DNA from: Streptomyces koelreuteriae
Lineage (GTDB): Bacteria > Actinomycetota > Actinomycetes > Streptomycetales > Streptomycetaceae
Length of the DNA stretch: 64,000 bases
Assembly (NCBI RefSeq): GCF_018604545.1
Contig: NZ_CP075896.1
Coordinates: forward strand, 3,038,001-3,102,000
Direction: 5' to 3'
Part shown: positions 23,407 to 31,899 of the stretch, piece by piece
Position numbering within the stretch: position 1 is the stretch's first letter
Layout of the letters: every line of letters starts with the position of its first letter
Notes under the pieces: model-generated
What the model was told of the DNA's origin: nothing
Seen by the model: the letters and a program-made list of their open reading frames with translations, nothing else
Database searches by the model: none
Position numbers and translations under genes: made by a program

Positions 23407-24153
23407 TTGTTCAGCATCATCGTGGTACCTCCGCCGACCACGGAGGACGAGCGAAACCGCACCCAACGCAGACTCGCGCCCGGCGAACGCCTCGCCTTCG
23501 GCCGGTCCGCGCACGACAACGACCTGCCCATCACCCACGACGGGGTCTCCCGCCGGGCCGGTGAGATCACCGCGCAGGGCGCCTTCTGGATCCTGAGCAA
23601 CCTCAGCCGCGAGCAGACCTACGTGGTGGAGAACCCGGAGGGCGCGGGCGAACACGTCAAGGTGGCGCCGGGGCGGCTGGACGCGCCGATCCCCTTCGAG
23701 TTCTCGCGGATCGTGCTGCCCGCGGCGGGCGATCTGCTGGCGCTGGAGGTGTGGGCGCCGCGCCACGACTATCTGAGCGGCACGGGCGGCCTCGACGGCG
23801 CCACCACCGCGCCGGCCTTCTCGCTCGACCGCACCAAGCGCTACTTCGCGGTCCTGGCCGCCCTGTGCGAACCGCGTCTGCGCGGCACCCCGCACGCGCC
23901 GCTGCCCACCGTCGAGCAGGTCGCCGACCGTCTGCGCCCCGCCTGGCCGGCCGCGTCCCGCACGTCGGTGCAGTGGAACATCGACTACCTCGCCGTGAAG
24001 CTGCGTCTCAAACCGGGCCCGGAGAGCGCGGACACGGGCCCGCGGCTCAACGGCAAGAAGGAGTCCCTGGTCTCCCTGGCGCTCCGCTTCGACCTGGTCC
24101 GGGAGGACGACCTGGGCGTCCTGGCCGCCTCGCCGGGCGGGGTGACGCGGTGA
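23407..24153 (+). CDS. FHA-domain-like protein coupled to a Ser/Thr kinase
   Basis: 248 aa. The first 100 residues follow the forkhead-associated pattern: FGRSAHDND, then VSRRAGEI and a short strand-rich region; FHA domains bind phosphothreonine. Residues 130-240 contain a winged-helix-like stretch (TVEQVADRLRPAWPAASRTSVQWNIDYLAVKLRL). The only well-placed start is TTG 23407 with GGGGAGAG 4 nt upstream. The stop overlaps the kinase GTG (GTGA at 24150-24153), so it is the likely partner or substrate of the kinase. Confidence 0.72.
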   Translation: MFSIIVVPPPTTEDERNRTQRRLAPGERLAFGRSAHDNDLPITHDGVSRRAGEITAQGAFWILSNLSREQTYVVENPEGAGEHVKVAPGRLDAPIPFEFSRIVLPAAGDLLALEVWAPRHDYLSGTGGLDGATTAPAFSLDRTKRYFAVLAALCEPRLRGTPHAPLPTVEQVADRLRPAWPAASRTSVQWNIDYLAVKLRLKPGPESADTGPRLNGKKESLVSLALRFDLVREDDLGVLAASPGGVTR

Positions 24154-25706
24154 ACGAGCCCTACGCCGTGCCGGTGCCGAAGGGGTACCGGGTCGGCGTC
24201 TGGGAGGTGCGCGAGCCGATCGCGACCGGCGCCTTCGGCAGTGTGTACGCGGCCCGGCGCGTCGGGGGAAGCCCGGAGCTGCCCGCGACCGTGGCCCTGA
24301 AGTTCCTGCCCACCGGTACGGCCACGCCCCGCCGGCTCACCCACCTGCGCGAGCTGATCGAGCGGGAGGTCGCGCTGTACCGGCGGCTGAGGCATCCGCG
24401 GCTGGTGCGGATGTACGAGACGCTGACCGTCGACGACCCGGGCCGCCCGGAGCTGGACGGCGCCACCGTGCTCGTCCTGGAGCGGGCCGAGGGCTCCCTG
24501 TCCGCCCTGCTCAGGGCGGTGCCCCGGCCCGAGGCGGGTCCGGCGCTGCTCGCGCAGATCTGCGAGGGGCTGGCCCAGTTGCACGACGCCGGCTGGGTGC
24601 ACGGCGACCTGAAGCCGGCCAACGTGCTGCTGATGGAGGACGGTTCGGTCCGGCTGGCCGACTTCAACATGGCGGCCGAGCTGGAGGGCACCCACGCCTA
24701 CACCCCGGCGTTCTCCACGCCCGACTACACACCGCCCGAGCTGCTGTGGACCGAGATCGGCGAACGGGGCCGCCGGATCCGCCCGTCGGCCGACGTGTGG
24801 GCCTTCGGCGTCCTCGCCCACCTCGTCCTCACGGGCTCCTTCCCGCTGCCCGGCGCCACTCCGACGGCCCGCCGCGACGCGGCGGCGGCCTACGCCCGCG
24901 GCACCGACGAGCTGCGTCTGTCGCCCGAACTGGCCGACGGCTGGCGGGAGATCGTGGGCGCCTGTCTGACGCGGTCGTACCGCGACCGCATCACCGGCGA
25001 GGCGCTGCTGCGCCGCGTCCGGGCGGCCGCCGCCGGGACGGCTCATCGTCCCTTCCGGCTGCCCCGGCTGCTTCCGGCCCGCCGCCGCGTGCGCCGTACG
25101 TCCGTCGCCGCGGCGGTGGCGGCCGGTTCCCTCGCCGCCCTGGCCGCCCTTGCGTACGGTGTCGGTTTCCGGCCCGGCGGCAGCGGCTCGGGCGCCCCCG
25201 CGAGCGTCGCGGCCGCCACGTACGGCGCGTCCGACCTGCGTACCGACCGGGGCGTCCCGCCCGCCTACCGGCTGCTGATCGTCAAGACGGCGCACGACTG
25301 CGACCAGAAGGAGGTCACCCCGGTCCTGATCGCCGCCATGCTGAAGGTGGAGAGCGACTTCGACCCGGACCTCTCCGATCCCGCCAACGACGAGTACGGC
25401 ATCGCCCGCTGGACCCCGCGGGTGCTGCGCTGGTGGATGAACGAGGACGGCACTCCCGGCGAGGCCGTCCCCCAGCCGCCGTTCCCGCCCGCCGAGTCCA
25501 TCCCGGCGATGGGCCGCTATCTGTGCTGGATCGCCCCGCGTCTGGAGCCCGGGCTGCGGGGCGACAGACGGGTGCTGGTCGCCGCCGCGTACCGGACGTC
25601 GTACAAGACGGTGAACAAGGCGGGCGGCGTGCCCGCGGACACCCGCGCCTACGCCGGCCGCGTCGCGCACTACCTCACGGAGTACGCGCCGGCCGGCCGG
25701 AGGTGA
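24150..25706 (+). CDS. Ser/Thr protein kinase fused to an extracellular SLT/lysozyme-like domain
   Basis: 518 aa. Kinase domain, residues about 8-290: glycine loop ATGAFGSVYAARR, ATP lysine in VALKFLP, catalytic loop HGDLKPANVLL, and metal loop LADFNMAAEL. HRD is thus HGD and DFG is DFN. A membrane segment (SVAAAVAAGSLAALAALAYGVGF) lies at about residues 315-340. The C-terminus has IAAMLKVESDFDP...YGIARWTP, the Glu-containing signature of SLT/goose-type lysozyme folds. It may link wall hydrolysis or sensing to phosphorylation. GTG 24150 overlaps the FHA-like gene. The 3' end overlaps the convergent HAD gene by 32 nt. Confidence 0.85.
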   Translation: MNEPYAVPVPKGYRVGVWEVREPIATGAFGSVYAARRVGGSPELPATVALKFLPTGTATPRRLTHLRELIEREVALYRRLRHPRLVRMYETLTVDDPGRPELDGATVLVLERAEGSLSALLRAVPRPEAGPALLAQICEGLAQLHDAGWVHGDLKPANVLLMEDGSVRLADFNMAAELEGTHAYTPAFSTPDYTPPELLWTEIGERGRRIRPSADVWAFGVLAHLVLTGSFPLPGATPTARRDAAAAYARGTDELRLSPELADGWREIVGACLTRSYRDRITGEALLRRVRAAAAGTAHRPFRLPRLLPARRRVRRTSVAAAVAAGSLAALAALAYGVGFRPGGSGSGAPASVAAATYGASDLRTDRGVPPAYRLLIVKTAHDCDQKEVTPVLIAAMLKVESDFDPDLSDPANDEYGIARWTPRVLRWWMNEDGTPGEAVPQPPFPPAESIPAMGRYLCWIAPRLEPGLRGDRRVLVAAAYRTSYKTVNKAGGVPADTRAYAGRVAHYLTEYAPAGRR

Positions 25707-26388
25707 CCTGGCCGGCCGCGCGGGGCGTGCCGGGGCCGGGCAGTGGGATGCCCAGGAGCGCGGAGAGGTCGCCGGACGCCTGCGCGTTGTCGCGGAAGCA
25801 CACGGTCCGCCAGCCCGCCGCCTCGGCGGCCGCGCAGTTCTCCGCGAGGTCGTCGACGAGGACGTGGCGGGCGGTGGGGGACGCCTCCGCCGCGATGCGG
25901 AAGACGGCCGGATCGGGTTTGCGCACGCCGACCCGGCACGAGTCCACGACGGCGTCGAAGCGGCCCGCCGGAGCGGTGATACGCCGCCAGTGCCCCTCCC
26001 ATTCGGGCACGTTGTTGGTGAGCAGCCCGACCGGGTGACCGGCGGCCCGGACGGCGCGGACCGCCGCCGCCATCACCGGGTTGCCCGGTCGTCCTCCCAG
26101 CCACTGCTCGCCGAACCGCTCCAGTCTCGCGGCGCCGAGGTCCAGGCCGGGGTGGCGGGCGCGCAGGGCCGCCCGGACCCTGCCTCCCCATTCGGCCTCG
26201 CTGATCCGGCCCAGTTCGAGCGGGGCCAGCGGGTGCATGCCGAGGTCCGCTCCCACGTCGGCCACGGCCCGGCGCAGCCGCCCGGGCGAGATGCCGGTCT
26301 CCTCGGCGTACCGGGCGTACAGCTCGGCCATGGTGGGGGTCAGGACACCGCCGAAGTCGAACCAGACGGTGGTGTCGGTGGTCGTCAC
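25675..26388 (-). CDS. HAD-superfamily hydrolase (haloacid dehalogenase-like, HAD-IA)
   Basis: 237 aa. Motif I is WFDFGGVLTP, so the nucleophile Asp has Gly-Gly-Val rather than the common DxDGT; the motif II region is LLTNNVPEW. The lysine and motif IV follow in VRKPDPAVF and VLVDDLAENCAAAEAAG. GTG 26388 has GGGAGA 6 nt upstream and starts 15 nt after the afsA-like stop, so it is probably the last gene of the AfsA/AvrD operon. It could dephosphorylate a pathway intermediate. The 3' end overlaps the convergent kinase gene by 32 nt. Confidence 0.84.
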   Translation of the reverse strand: MTTTDTTVWFDFGGVLTPTMAELYARYAEETGISPGRLRRAVADVGADLGMHPLAPLELGRISEAEWGGRVRAALRARHPGLDLGAARLERFGEQWLGGRPGNPVMAAAVRAVRAAGHPVGLLTNNVPEWEGHWRRITAPAGRFDAVVDSCRVGVRKPDPAVFRIAAEASPTARHVLVDDLAENCAAAEAAGWRTVCFRDNAQASGDLSALLGIPLPGPGTPRAAGQVTSGRPARTP

Positions 26389-26403
26389 GGTGTATCTCCC
26401 GTC

Positions 26404-27456
26404 TCAGGCCGCGGTCACGAGCCGGGGGCGGGGATCCGTCGCCGCGACGCCGCTGGTGCCGCGGCCGCGCTGCTCCGGGAGAGCGAGGTCCCTGGCGGCG
26501 AGGGTCACCCGCGCCGTCGCCAGGACGTCGCCCTCCTGCTCCAGGACGAGGTCGAGCACGGGCTGGCCGTCGGCACCGTCGGCGGGGCGGGCCCGGCAGT
26601 CGGTGGGCAGTTCGAACTCGCCGTACTTCAGGAACGTCACGTCGCAGCCGGTGAGCGCGAGGTGCTGGGGGGCGATGTCCAGGCCGCACAGCTCACGGGC
26701 GGCGGTGGTGGCCGTCTGCCGGAGTGCCTCGAACATCACCGCGCCCGGGATGTGGTCCACGGGGTGGTCGAAGAGCGCGGGGTGGGTGCGGTCGACGACC
26801 ACCTGGGCGACCACCTCCGCGGCCGAGGACACGGTCACCCTCCCCAGGACGACGTTGGCGGACAGCTCACGGCCCACCTCCGCGGGCTCCAGCCGGTTGA
26901 CCAGCGGGTGGGCGCGTCTCGGGTCCAGGGCGAGGGCGGCTCTGGCCCGGGTGCGCAGCTGCCCCATGGTCCGGCCCGGTATCCAGCGGTAGGCGAGCCG
27001 CATGGTCGCCGCCGCCCTGCCGTCGACGAAGGCCCGCACCTCCACGGTGGCGCCGCAGGGCCGGCCGGCCCGCTCCCGGACGTCGGTGAACTCGCCCTCC
27101 ACGGTGACGGCGGCGGGCAGTTCGCCGACGCGCAGCGCCTCGGGGTCGAGGATCTCGAGTGCGCCCCGGTCGAAGACGAAGCTGCTGTCCGCCGGTGCCG
27201 CGAGGTACTCGTGCGAGGCGAGGATGCAGGACTGGCGGAAGATCTCCAGTACGAGCAGCGGATCGTAGGACGGGGCCGTCCCCGCGTCCGTCACATGGTC
27301 GCTGTAGTACAGGTGCGCTCGCGGCGGCTGGGCGGCGACCCGGAAGGTGCGCTCGCCGGTGCGCAGAGCGTCGGTCAGGAAGCACTCGCTGACGGCGGCC
27401 CGGTGGGTGAGGGCGCGGTCGACGGTCCGGGCGTAGGAAAGGACGCCGTCTGTCAT
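26404..27456 (-). CDS. AfsA-family gamma-butyrolactone biosynthesis protein
   Basis: 350 aa with two AfsA repeats (hot-dog-like). Repeat 1: ECFLTDALRTGERTFRVAAQPPRAHLYY then YDPLLVLEIFRQ. Repeat 2: HPALFDHPVDHIPGAVMFEALRQ, the most recognisable AfsA signature. AfsA condenses a beta-ketoacyl chain with dihydroxyacetone phosphate, the first step to A-factor-type signals. ATG 27456 is preceded by GAGGAGG at 8 nt. It is cotranscribed with KAS III, ACP, a reductase and HAD genes that could make the acyl chain and process the phosphate. Confidence 0.9.
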   Translation of the reverse strand: MTDGVLSYARTVDRALTHRAAVSECFLTDALRTGERTFRVAAQPPRAHLYYSDHVTDAGTAPSYDPLLVLEIFRQSCILASHEYLAAPADSSFVFDRGALEILDPEALRVGELPAAVTVEGEFTDVRERAGRPCGATVEVRAFVDGRAAATMRLAYRWIPGRTMGQLRTRARAALALDPRRAHPLVNRLEPAEVGRELSANVVLGRVTVSSAAEVVAQVVVDRTHPALFDHPVDHIPGAVMFEALRQTATTAARELCGLDIAPQHLALTGCDVTFLKYGEFELPTDCRARPADGADGQPVLDLVLEQEGDVLATARVTLAARDLALPEQRGRGTSGVAATDPRPRLVTAA

Positions 27457-27567
27457 GGGTGTTGCCTCCTCGGGCGGGTTCGATGTCGGGTCGTGCGGGG
27501 CGGTGCGGGGCGGTGCGGAAGACCGTGGGGCTGCCGCCGGGCGACGGCGGGGCGGGGTGACGGCCGG

Positions 27568-28575
27568 TCAGGAACCGGCCGTGGTCTCCCGCCGCCCGTT
27601 GAAGACGACGAGCTGGCGTCCTCGAACACCGCCCGCGGCGAGCCGGCGGTGGGCGTCCGGCGCCGCGGACGGGGTGAGCAGGGAGTCCGTGCGCAGGGAG
27701 AGCAGTCCCTCGCAGGCGAGCGCGGCGAGTTCGGTGAGGGCGGCGGCCTTGTCCGGGTAGGCCATGACGTTCAGCTCGTGCCGCACGATGCCGCGGGGCA
27801 GGGCCAGTGCGCCCGGACGGCAGGTCACCACGGCGCCGCCGTCCCGGACGGCGCCGAGGACCCCTTCGCCCAGGACGGCGGCGTCCACCAGCGCGTCGAC
27901 GCCCTCGGGCACGGCGTGGCGGTACCGCTCGGCGAGCGAGGCCGCCGCCGCGGGGGTCTCGCTCGGTGTGTCCGTCGGCTCCGCGTGCCGCGGCACGACG
28001 ATCTCGGCGCCGAGCTGCTTCAGCAGCGGCTCGTCCTGCTCGGCCGCCTCGGCGACCACACGCAGGCCGCGGTGCACGGCGAGCTGGATCACGAAGCCGC
28101 CGAGTGCGCCGGCTCCGCCGGTGACGGCCAGGGTCGCCCCGGAGCGGAGTCCGAGCAGGGCGAGCGCCTGATGGGCCGTCAGCGCGTTCATCGGCAGCCC
28201 GGCAGCCCGGACCAGGTCCATGCCCGGCGGGACGAGGACCGTGTCGGCGGCGGAGACGACCACGTACTCGGCCTGTGCCCCGCTCTGCGGGCGGAACGGG
28301 TTGACGAACGCCATGACCCGGTCGCCGAGGGCGAACAGGGTGCCGGCGCCGGCGGCGTCGACGGTGCCGGAGACGTCCATGCCGGGGATGAACGGGGGTT
28401 CGAAGGCGGCCATGTAGTCGGCGAGTTCGCCCGAGCGAAGCATGAGGTCGGTGGGGTTGACGGCTGCGGCGGCCACGCGGATGCGCAGCTCACCGGGGCC
28501 GGGGTCGGGTATCCCCCGGTCGATGACCTCGAGCACGTCCGGTCCGCCGTATTCCAGGATTCCGACTGCGCGCAT
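27568..28575 (-). CDS. Zinc-less MDR oxidoreductase (quinone reductase/enoyl reductase-like)
   Basis: 335 aa. Medium-chain dehydrogenase/reductase: AAAVNPTDLMLRSG and GMDVSGTVDAAGAG in the catalytic domain, then the NADPH motif VTGGAGALGGFVIQLA near residue 150. It lacks the usual zinc-site cysteines, as in quinone reductase and enoyl reductases. In A-factor-type pathways an NADPH reductase acts on the butenolide phosphate (BprA) or its dephosphorylated form; this gene could play that part (inference). ATG 28575 has GGAAG upstream. It lies 111 nt upstream of the afsA-like gene. Confidence 0.84.
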   Translation of the reverse strand: MRAVGILEYGGPDVLEVIDRGIPDPGPGELRIRVAAAAVNPTDLMLRSGELADYMAAFEPPFIPGMDVSGTVDAAGAGTLFALGDRVMAFVNPFRPQSGAQAEYVVVSAADTVLVPPGMDLVRAAGLPMNALTAHQALALLGLRSGATLAVTGGAGALGGFVIQLAVHRGLRVVAEAAEQDEPLLKQLGAEIVVPRHAEPTDTPSETPAAAASLAERYRHAVPEGVDALVDAAVLGEGVLGAVRDGGAVVTCRPGALALPRGIVRHELNVMAYPDKAAALTELAALACEGLLSLRTDSLLTPSAAPDAHRRLAAGGVRGRQLVVFNGRRETTAGS

Positions 28576-28647
28576 GGTGGAGCACTTCCGTTGTGGGGCC
28601 GCGAGGCCTGCGGGTGGGTTTTCTCGGGGTGGGGTGGAACGCGGTGG

Positions 28648-29406
28648 TCAGGCCGGGCGACGCCCGGCAGCGAGGGGTGTCCGGGCCGTCCAGCGGGGCT
28701 CGGGGAGCCGCAGCGGGGGCGCCGGAGGCGGGGCGGGCAGCAGGCGCCAGCCCTCCCGTGCGGCGATGGCGCGCAGTTCCCGGTCGCCGCCGACCACCAC
28801 GCCACGGCCCGTGGCCCGCAGCATGGGCAGGTCCGAGGCGTGGTCGCCGTAGGCGGTGGCGGCGGCTGGGTCGATGCCGTGCTCGGCGGACCAGGACCGG
28901 ACGGCGTCCGCCTTGGTGCCGCCGATCATCGTGACCGCCGCGTCGCCGGTGTAGTGGCCGAGGACGGTCTCGGGCTCCGTCGCCAGGACCGCGTCCACCT
29001 CCAGCAGGCGGGCCAGCGGCGCGAGGAGCGCGGGGAAGGAGCCCGAGACGAGCACCACGGGCTCCCCCGCCGCCTGGTGCCGGCGCAGTGCGGCGACGGC
29101 GCTGTCGTGCAGGAAGCCCTCGGACTCCAGCTCGTGGCGGAACCACTCCTCCGCCAGCTCCGTCACCCAGGAGACGCTGAGCCGGGCGTAGCTGGCGAAG
29201 TAGGCGCGGTTGGTGCGTGACCGGCAGACGCCCGCCTCGGTCATGGCGCGCAGCCGCTGCCGCTCCTGGGTGTAGGCCTGCGGGGGGCGTCCTTCGACGG
29301 CGAAGCGGTACTCGAGGAACCGGAACAGGGTGGTCCCGGTGGTCAGCGTGCCGTCGACGTCGAAGAACGCGGCCCCCGCGGTGCCGGCCGGGGCGTCACC
29401 GGGCAA
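28648..29406 (-). CDS. HAD-IB phosphatase (SerB-like)
   Basis: 252 aa from TTG 29406 (GAAGGG upstream, 11-nt overlap with acpP-like gene); ATG 29451 is the alternative with 56-nt overlap. Motif I FFDVDGTLT (nucleophile Asp16, acid Asp18), motif II VLVSGSFPALL, lysine in IGGTKADAV, and motif III/IV AYGDHASDLPML are complete, so it should be an active phosphomonoesterase of the HAD-IB/SerB class. Alcohol phosphates after AfsA- or AvrD-type condensation are plausible substrates (inference). It is not the FkbH-type glyceryl-ACP synthase of tetronate pathways, which has a different architecture. Confidence 0.85.
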   Translation of the reverse strand: MPGDAPAGTAGAAFFDVDGTLTTGTTLFRFLEYRFAVEGRPPQAYTQERQRLRAMTEAGVCRSRTNRAYFASYARLSVSWVTELAEEWFRHELESEGFLHDSAVAALRRHQAAGEPVVLVSGSFPALLAPLARLLEVDAVLATEPETVLGHYTGDAAVTMIGGTKADAVRSWSAEHGIDPAAATAYGDHASDLPMLRATGRGVVVGGDRELRAIAAREGWRLLPAPPPAPPLRLPEPRWTARTPLAAGRRPA

Positions 29407-29659
29407 GGCGCGCGCCCTTCGCGGTGAGCAGTCTGGCGGTCTCGGCGACATTGGAGGCGTCGAGTATCTCGTCGTCGCCGATCTCCACCCCGTACGCCTT
29501 GGACAGGTGCACCGCGAGTTCCAGCAGGACGAGGGAGTCGAAGTCCATGTCCTCGTACGGCGTGGTGGCGGTCGTGTCCTGCGGTGCCTCGAACTTGCCG
29601 CGGACGATGTCGAGTACGGCCTCGGTCAGGTCGCCGGGGGCGGTGGTGGGAACGGTCAT
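29396..29659 (-). CDS. Acyl carrier protein
   Basis: 87 aa. The phosphopantetheine motif is DFDSLVLLEL with Ser42; usual ACPs have DSL followed by a hydrophobic helix II, as here. ATG 29659 is preceded by AGGAGA. It lies 51 nt downstream of KAS III and overlaps the HAD-IB gene. A dedicated ACP next to a KAS III indicates that the acyl precursor is built or held on this carrier rather than on the housekeeping ACP. Confidence 0.92.
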   Translation of the reverse strand: MTVPTTAPGDLTEAVLDIVRGKFEAPQDTTATTPYEDMDFDSLVLLELAVHLSKAYGVEIGDDEILDASNVAETARLLTAKGARLAR

Positions 29660-29710
29660 GGTGTCCTTCTCCTACGGTCGGGTGTGGCCGGCGGGTGGGG
29701 CCGGGCCGGG

Positions 29711-30724
29711 TCAGGCGGGAACGACATCGGGCCAGGTCAGGGCAGCGGAGCCCCAGGTGAGCCCGCCGCCGAAGGCGGTGAGCAGCACCCGCTCCCCCAC
29801 CGTGAGGGAGGAGGCGGCCGCGGCGTCCGCGAGGGCGATGGGGATGGACGCGGCCGAGGTGTTGCCGACCTGGTCGAGGTTGACCACCGCCCGCTCGGCG
29901 GGGATGCCGAGTTGCTCGGCGACCGCGCGCAGGATGCGGACGTTGGCCTGGTGGCCGACCAGGTGGCCGACGCTCTCGACGGGCCAGCCGATCCGGTCGA
30001 GCAGGGCCGTGGACGACTCGCTCATGCGCTGCACGGCCGAGAGGAAGACCTTGCGGCCCTCCATGGCGAAGTACTCGTCGCCCGGGGCCGGTTCGGCCAG
30101 CGCGGCGCGCTGCCGGGAGCCCCCGGCCGGGATGCAGATCACGTCCTTCTGCGTGCCGTCGGAGCCGAGCTCGAAGCCGTGCAGGGCGCCGGGCCGGTCC
30201 GCGTCGCCCGCGGTGAGGACGACCGCGCCGGCGCCGTCGCCGAAGATCACCGAGGTGGTGCGGTCGGCCGGGTTCAGGATGGTCGAGTAGGTCTCGGCGC
30301 CGATGACCAGCGCGGTTCGCGCCCGTCCGGCGCCGATGGCGTTGGCCGCGGTCTCCAGCGCGTAGACGAATCCGGAGCAGACGGCGCTGATGTCGAACGC
30401 CGCCGCGCCGGTGAGGCCGATCCGGGCCGCGACGTCGGGCGCGGTGGCCGGGCAGAGGTGGTCGGGTGTGGTGGTCGCGAGGACCACGAGGTCGACCGCG
30501 CCCGGCTCGGGGTCGACGCCCGCGGACTTCAGCGCGCGGTGCCCGGCCTCGACGGCGAGGTCGCCGGTGGAGGTGCCGGGGTCCGCCCAGCGCCGGCTGC
30601 GTATGCCGGTTCTGGACGTGATCCATTCGTCGGTGGTGTCGAAGCGGTCAGCGAGTTCTTCGTTGCTGACGCGACGCGGAGGAAGGTAGGCGCCGAGTCC
30701 GGTGAGTACGGCGGTCAGGGGCAT
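29711..30724 (-). CDS. 3-oxoacyl-ACP synthase III family (KAS III/FabH-like)
   Basis: 337 aa. The catalytic triad is intact: Cys116 in ISAVCSGF, His258 in GHQAN and Asn288 in VGNTSAAS. DTTDEWITSRTGIRSRRW is the usual FabH N-terminal block. KAS III starts fatty chains by condensing acyl-CoA with malonyl-ACP, giving the beta-ketoacyl-ACP that an AfsA- or AvrD-type enzyme could use. ATG 30724 has GGGAGGCG upstream. Because it lies in the AfsA/AvrD operon with its own ACP, I take it as pathway-specific rather than the primary FabH. Confidence 0.92.
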   Translation of the reverse strand: MPLTAVLTGLGAYLPPRRVSNEELADRFDTTDEWITSRTGIRSRRWADPGTSTGDLAVEAGHRALKSAGVDPEPGAVDLVVLATTTPDHLCPATAPDVAARIGLTGAAAFDISAVCSGFVYALETAANAIGAGRARTALVIGAETYSTILNPADRTTSVIFGDGAGAVVLTAGDADRPGALHGFELGSDGTQKDVICIPAGGSRQRAALAEPAPGDEYFAMEGRKVFLSAVQRMSESSTALLDRIGWPVESVGHLVGHQANVRILRAVAEQLGIPAERAVVNLDQVGNTSAASIPIALADAAAASSLTVGERVLLTAFGGGLTWGSAALTWPDVVPA

Positions 30725-30803
30725 GTCTTACGCCTCCCGTGAAGGACCGTGGGCCGCGGTCGCCGGTGGTGTCCGGCTGCGGCCCGAGGACGCGAACTGG
30801 GAT

Positions 30804-30820
30804 CGGAGCTGTCAGCTCCG
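30804..30820. promoter_or_regulatory. Tight inverted repeat between avrD-like and KAS III genes
   Basis: CGGAGCTG (30804-30811), one base, CAGCTCCG (30813-30820). A loop of one base is too short for a simple hairpin; it could be a protein-binding palindrome or an attenuating structure inside the operon. Confidence 0.3.
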
Positions 30821-30841
30821 GGTGGTGCCGCGCAGGGGCCG

Positions 30842-31777
30842 TCACGCGGGCAGCAGATGGGCGACGGAGCAGCTCAGCCGCAGGCCGGCGTGGTCGGCGG
30901 TCACCTCGGCGCTCCGCCAGGTGCCCTGGGCGCCGCGCAGCAGCTGCGGTTCCCGCAGCCGGACCTCGAACCGGCCCCCGGCCTCGGTGGTCTCGGGCGC
31001 GGGCCGGATGACGGTGCGCCGCATCCACAGCGTGTTGCTGTCGGCCCGGGTGACGCCGTCCAGCGAGTAGAGCAGGACCTGGCCGAGCTGGAGGGCCGCG
31101 ACGAACAGGTCGATCATCGACGCCGGGCCGTCCGGGTCGAGGGTGAGGTCGGCACTGGCCAGCGAGGCGTCGGGGTGCACGTCGACGGAGGTGAGCAGCT
31201 GCCGCCGGTCGCGGTGCGGGGTGCCGAAGGGCGCGTCGTTCCAGGGCCCGGGAAGCGCGCCGGCGTCCGCGTAGTGGGCCGTGCCCGGCCGTGCGGGGGC
31301 CGCCTCCGGGGAGCCGGTGCCGGCGGTCGTCTCCACCCGTACGGTGAGCAGGCCGACGCGGCATTCCATGGTCGTCGTGCCGTCGTCGGCGGTGTCCAGG
31401 AGCCGGCCGGAGACCGCGAACGTGTCGAGGTCCTCCTCCTGCGGCTTCTTCCCGGCCTTGATCGTCAGCGAGCGGACGGTGAAGGGCGTGTCCGGGCCGA
31501 GGCCGCGGGTGTGGGCCGCGTGCAGGCCGGCGAGCCGGGCGCCGTAGAGCATGACGTCGATGGTGGACAGGTGGGGCCGCTGGGTGCTGTCGCCCTTCCG
31601 GGACCAGGCGCCCGGGATCTCCAGGCCCGCCGTGGCGGTGATGCCGAGGTCGTCGACGGTGAGGTCGGTGAGCGAGTGGTGCACCCGTTTGAAGCCCTCG
31701 CCGAAGAACCGTCCCTCCCTGGCGCCGAGGAAGTCGTCCACGGTGCCCAGGGTGTCGAGAGGTGCTGCCGTAGTCAT
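30842..31777 (-). CDS. AvrD-family protein (syringolide-type biosynthesis)
   Basis: 311 aa. The N-terminal block FLGARE-RFFGEGFKRVHHSLTDL, the WSRKGDSTQRPHLSTIDVMLYG block and IKAGKKPQEEDLD match my memory of AvrD, the Pseudomonas syringae protein required for syringolides (sugar plus beta-keto acid condensation products). AvrD is thought to act at the condensation or cyclisation step. ATG 31777 has GAAGGAAA upstream; an open frame continues 27 codons further but lacks a site. Finding it in one operon with an AfsA homologue suggests two related condensation or dehydration steps. Function in this host unknown. Confidence 0.8.
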   Translation of the reverse strand: MTTAAPLDTLGTVDDFLGAREGRFFGEGFKRVHHSLTDLTVDDLGITATAGLEIPGAWSRKGDSTQRPHLSTIDVMLYGARLAGLHAAHTRGLGPDTPFTVRSLTIKAGKKPQEEDLDTFAVSGRLLDTADDGTTTMECRVGLLTVRVETTAGTGSPEAAPARPGTAHYADAGALPGPWNDAPFGTPHRDRRQLLTSVDVHPDASLASADLTLDPDGPASMIDLFVAALQLGQVLLYSLDGVTRADSNTLWMRRTVIRPAPETTEAGGRFEVRLREPQLLRGAQGTWRSAEVTADHAGLRLSCSVAHLLPA

Positions 31778-31899
31778 AGAGTTTCCTTCGTAGGCGGCCA
31801 CACCCCGGCGGGGTGACGGCCGTTGAACGGCGACGGCGATGCCCGGGACCCTCCGCAACAGTGGACCGGGTATCGCCGGCGTCCGGATCGGAGCGGTGC

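Noticed and set aside
28648..30724. HAD, ACP and KAS III considered as a tetronate (glyceryl-ACP) pathway
   Set aside because: The HAD enzyme is a short SerB-like HAD-IB phosphatase, not an FkbH-type glyceryl-S-ACP synthase, and no second acyltransferase or dehydratase pair is present.
29711..30724. KAS III as the primary fatty-acid FabH
   Set aside because: Primary fabH in Streptomyces lies with fabD, acpP and fabF. Here it is in an operon with AfsA, AvrD and a separate ACP, with no fabD or fabF nearby.
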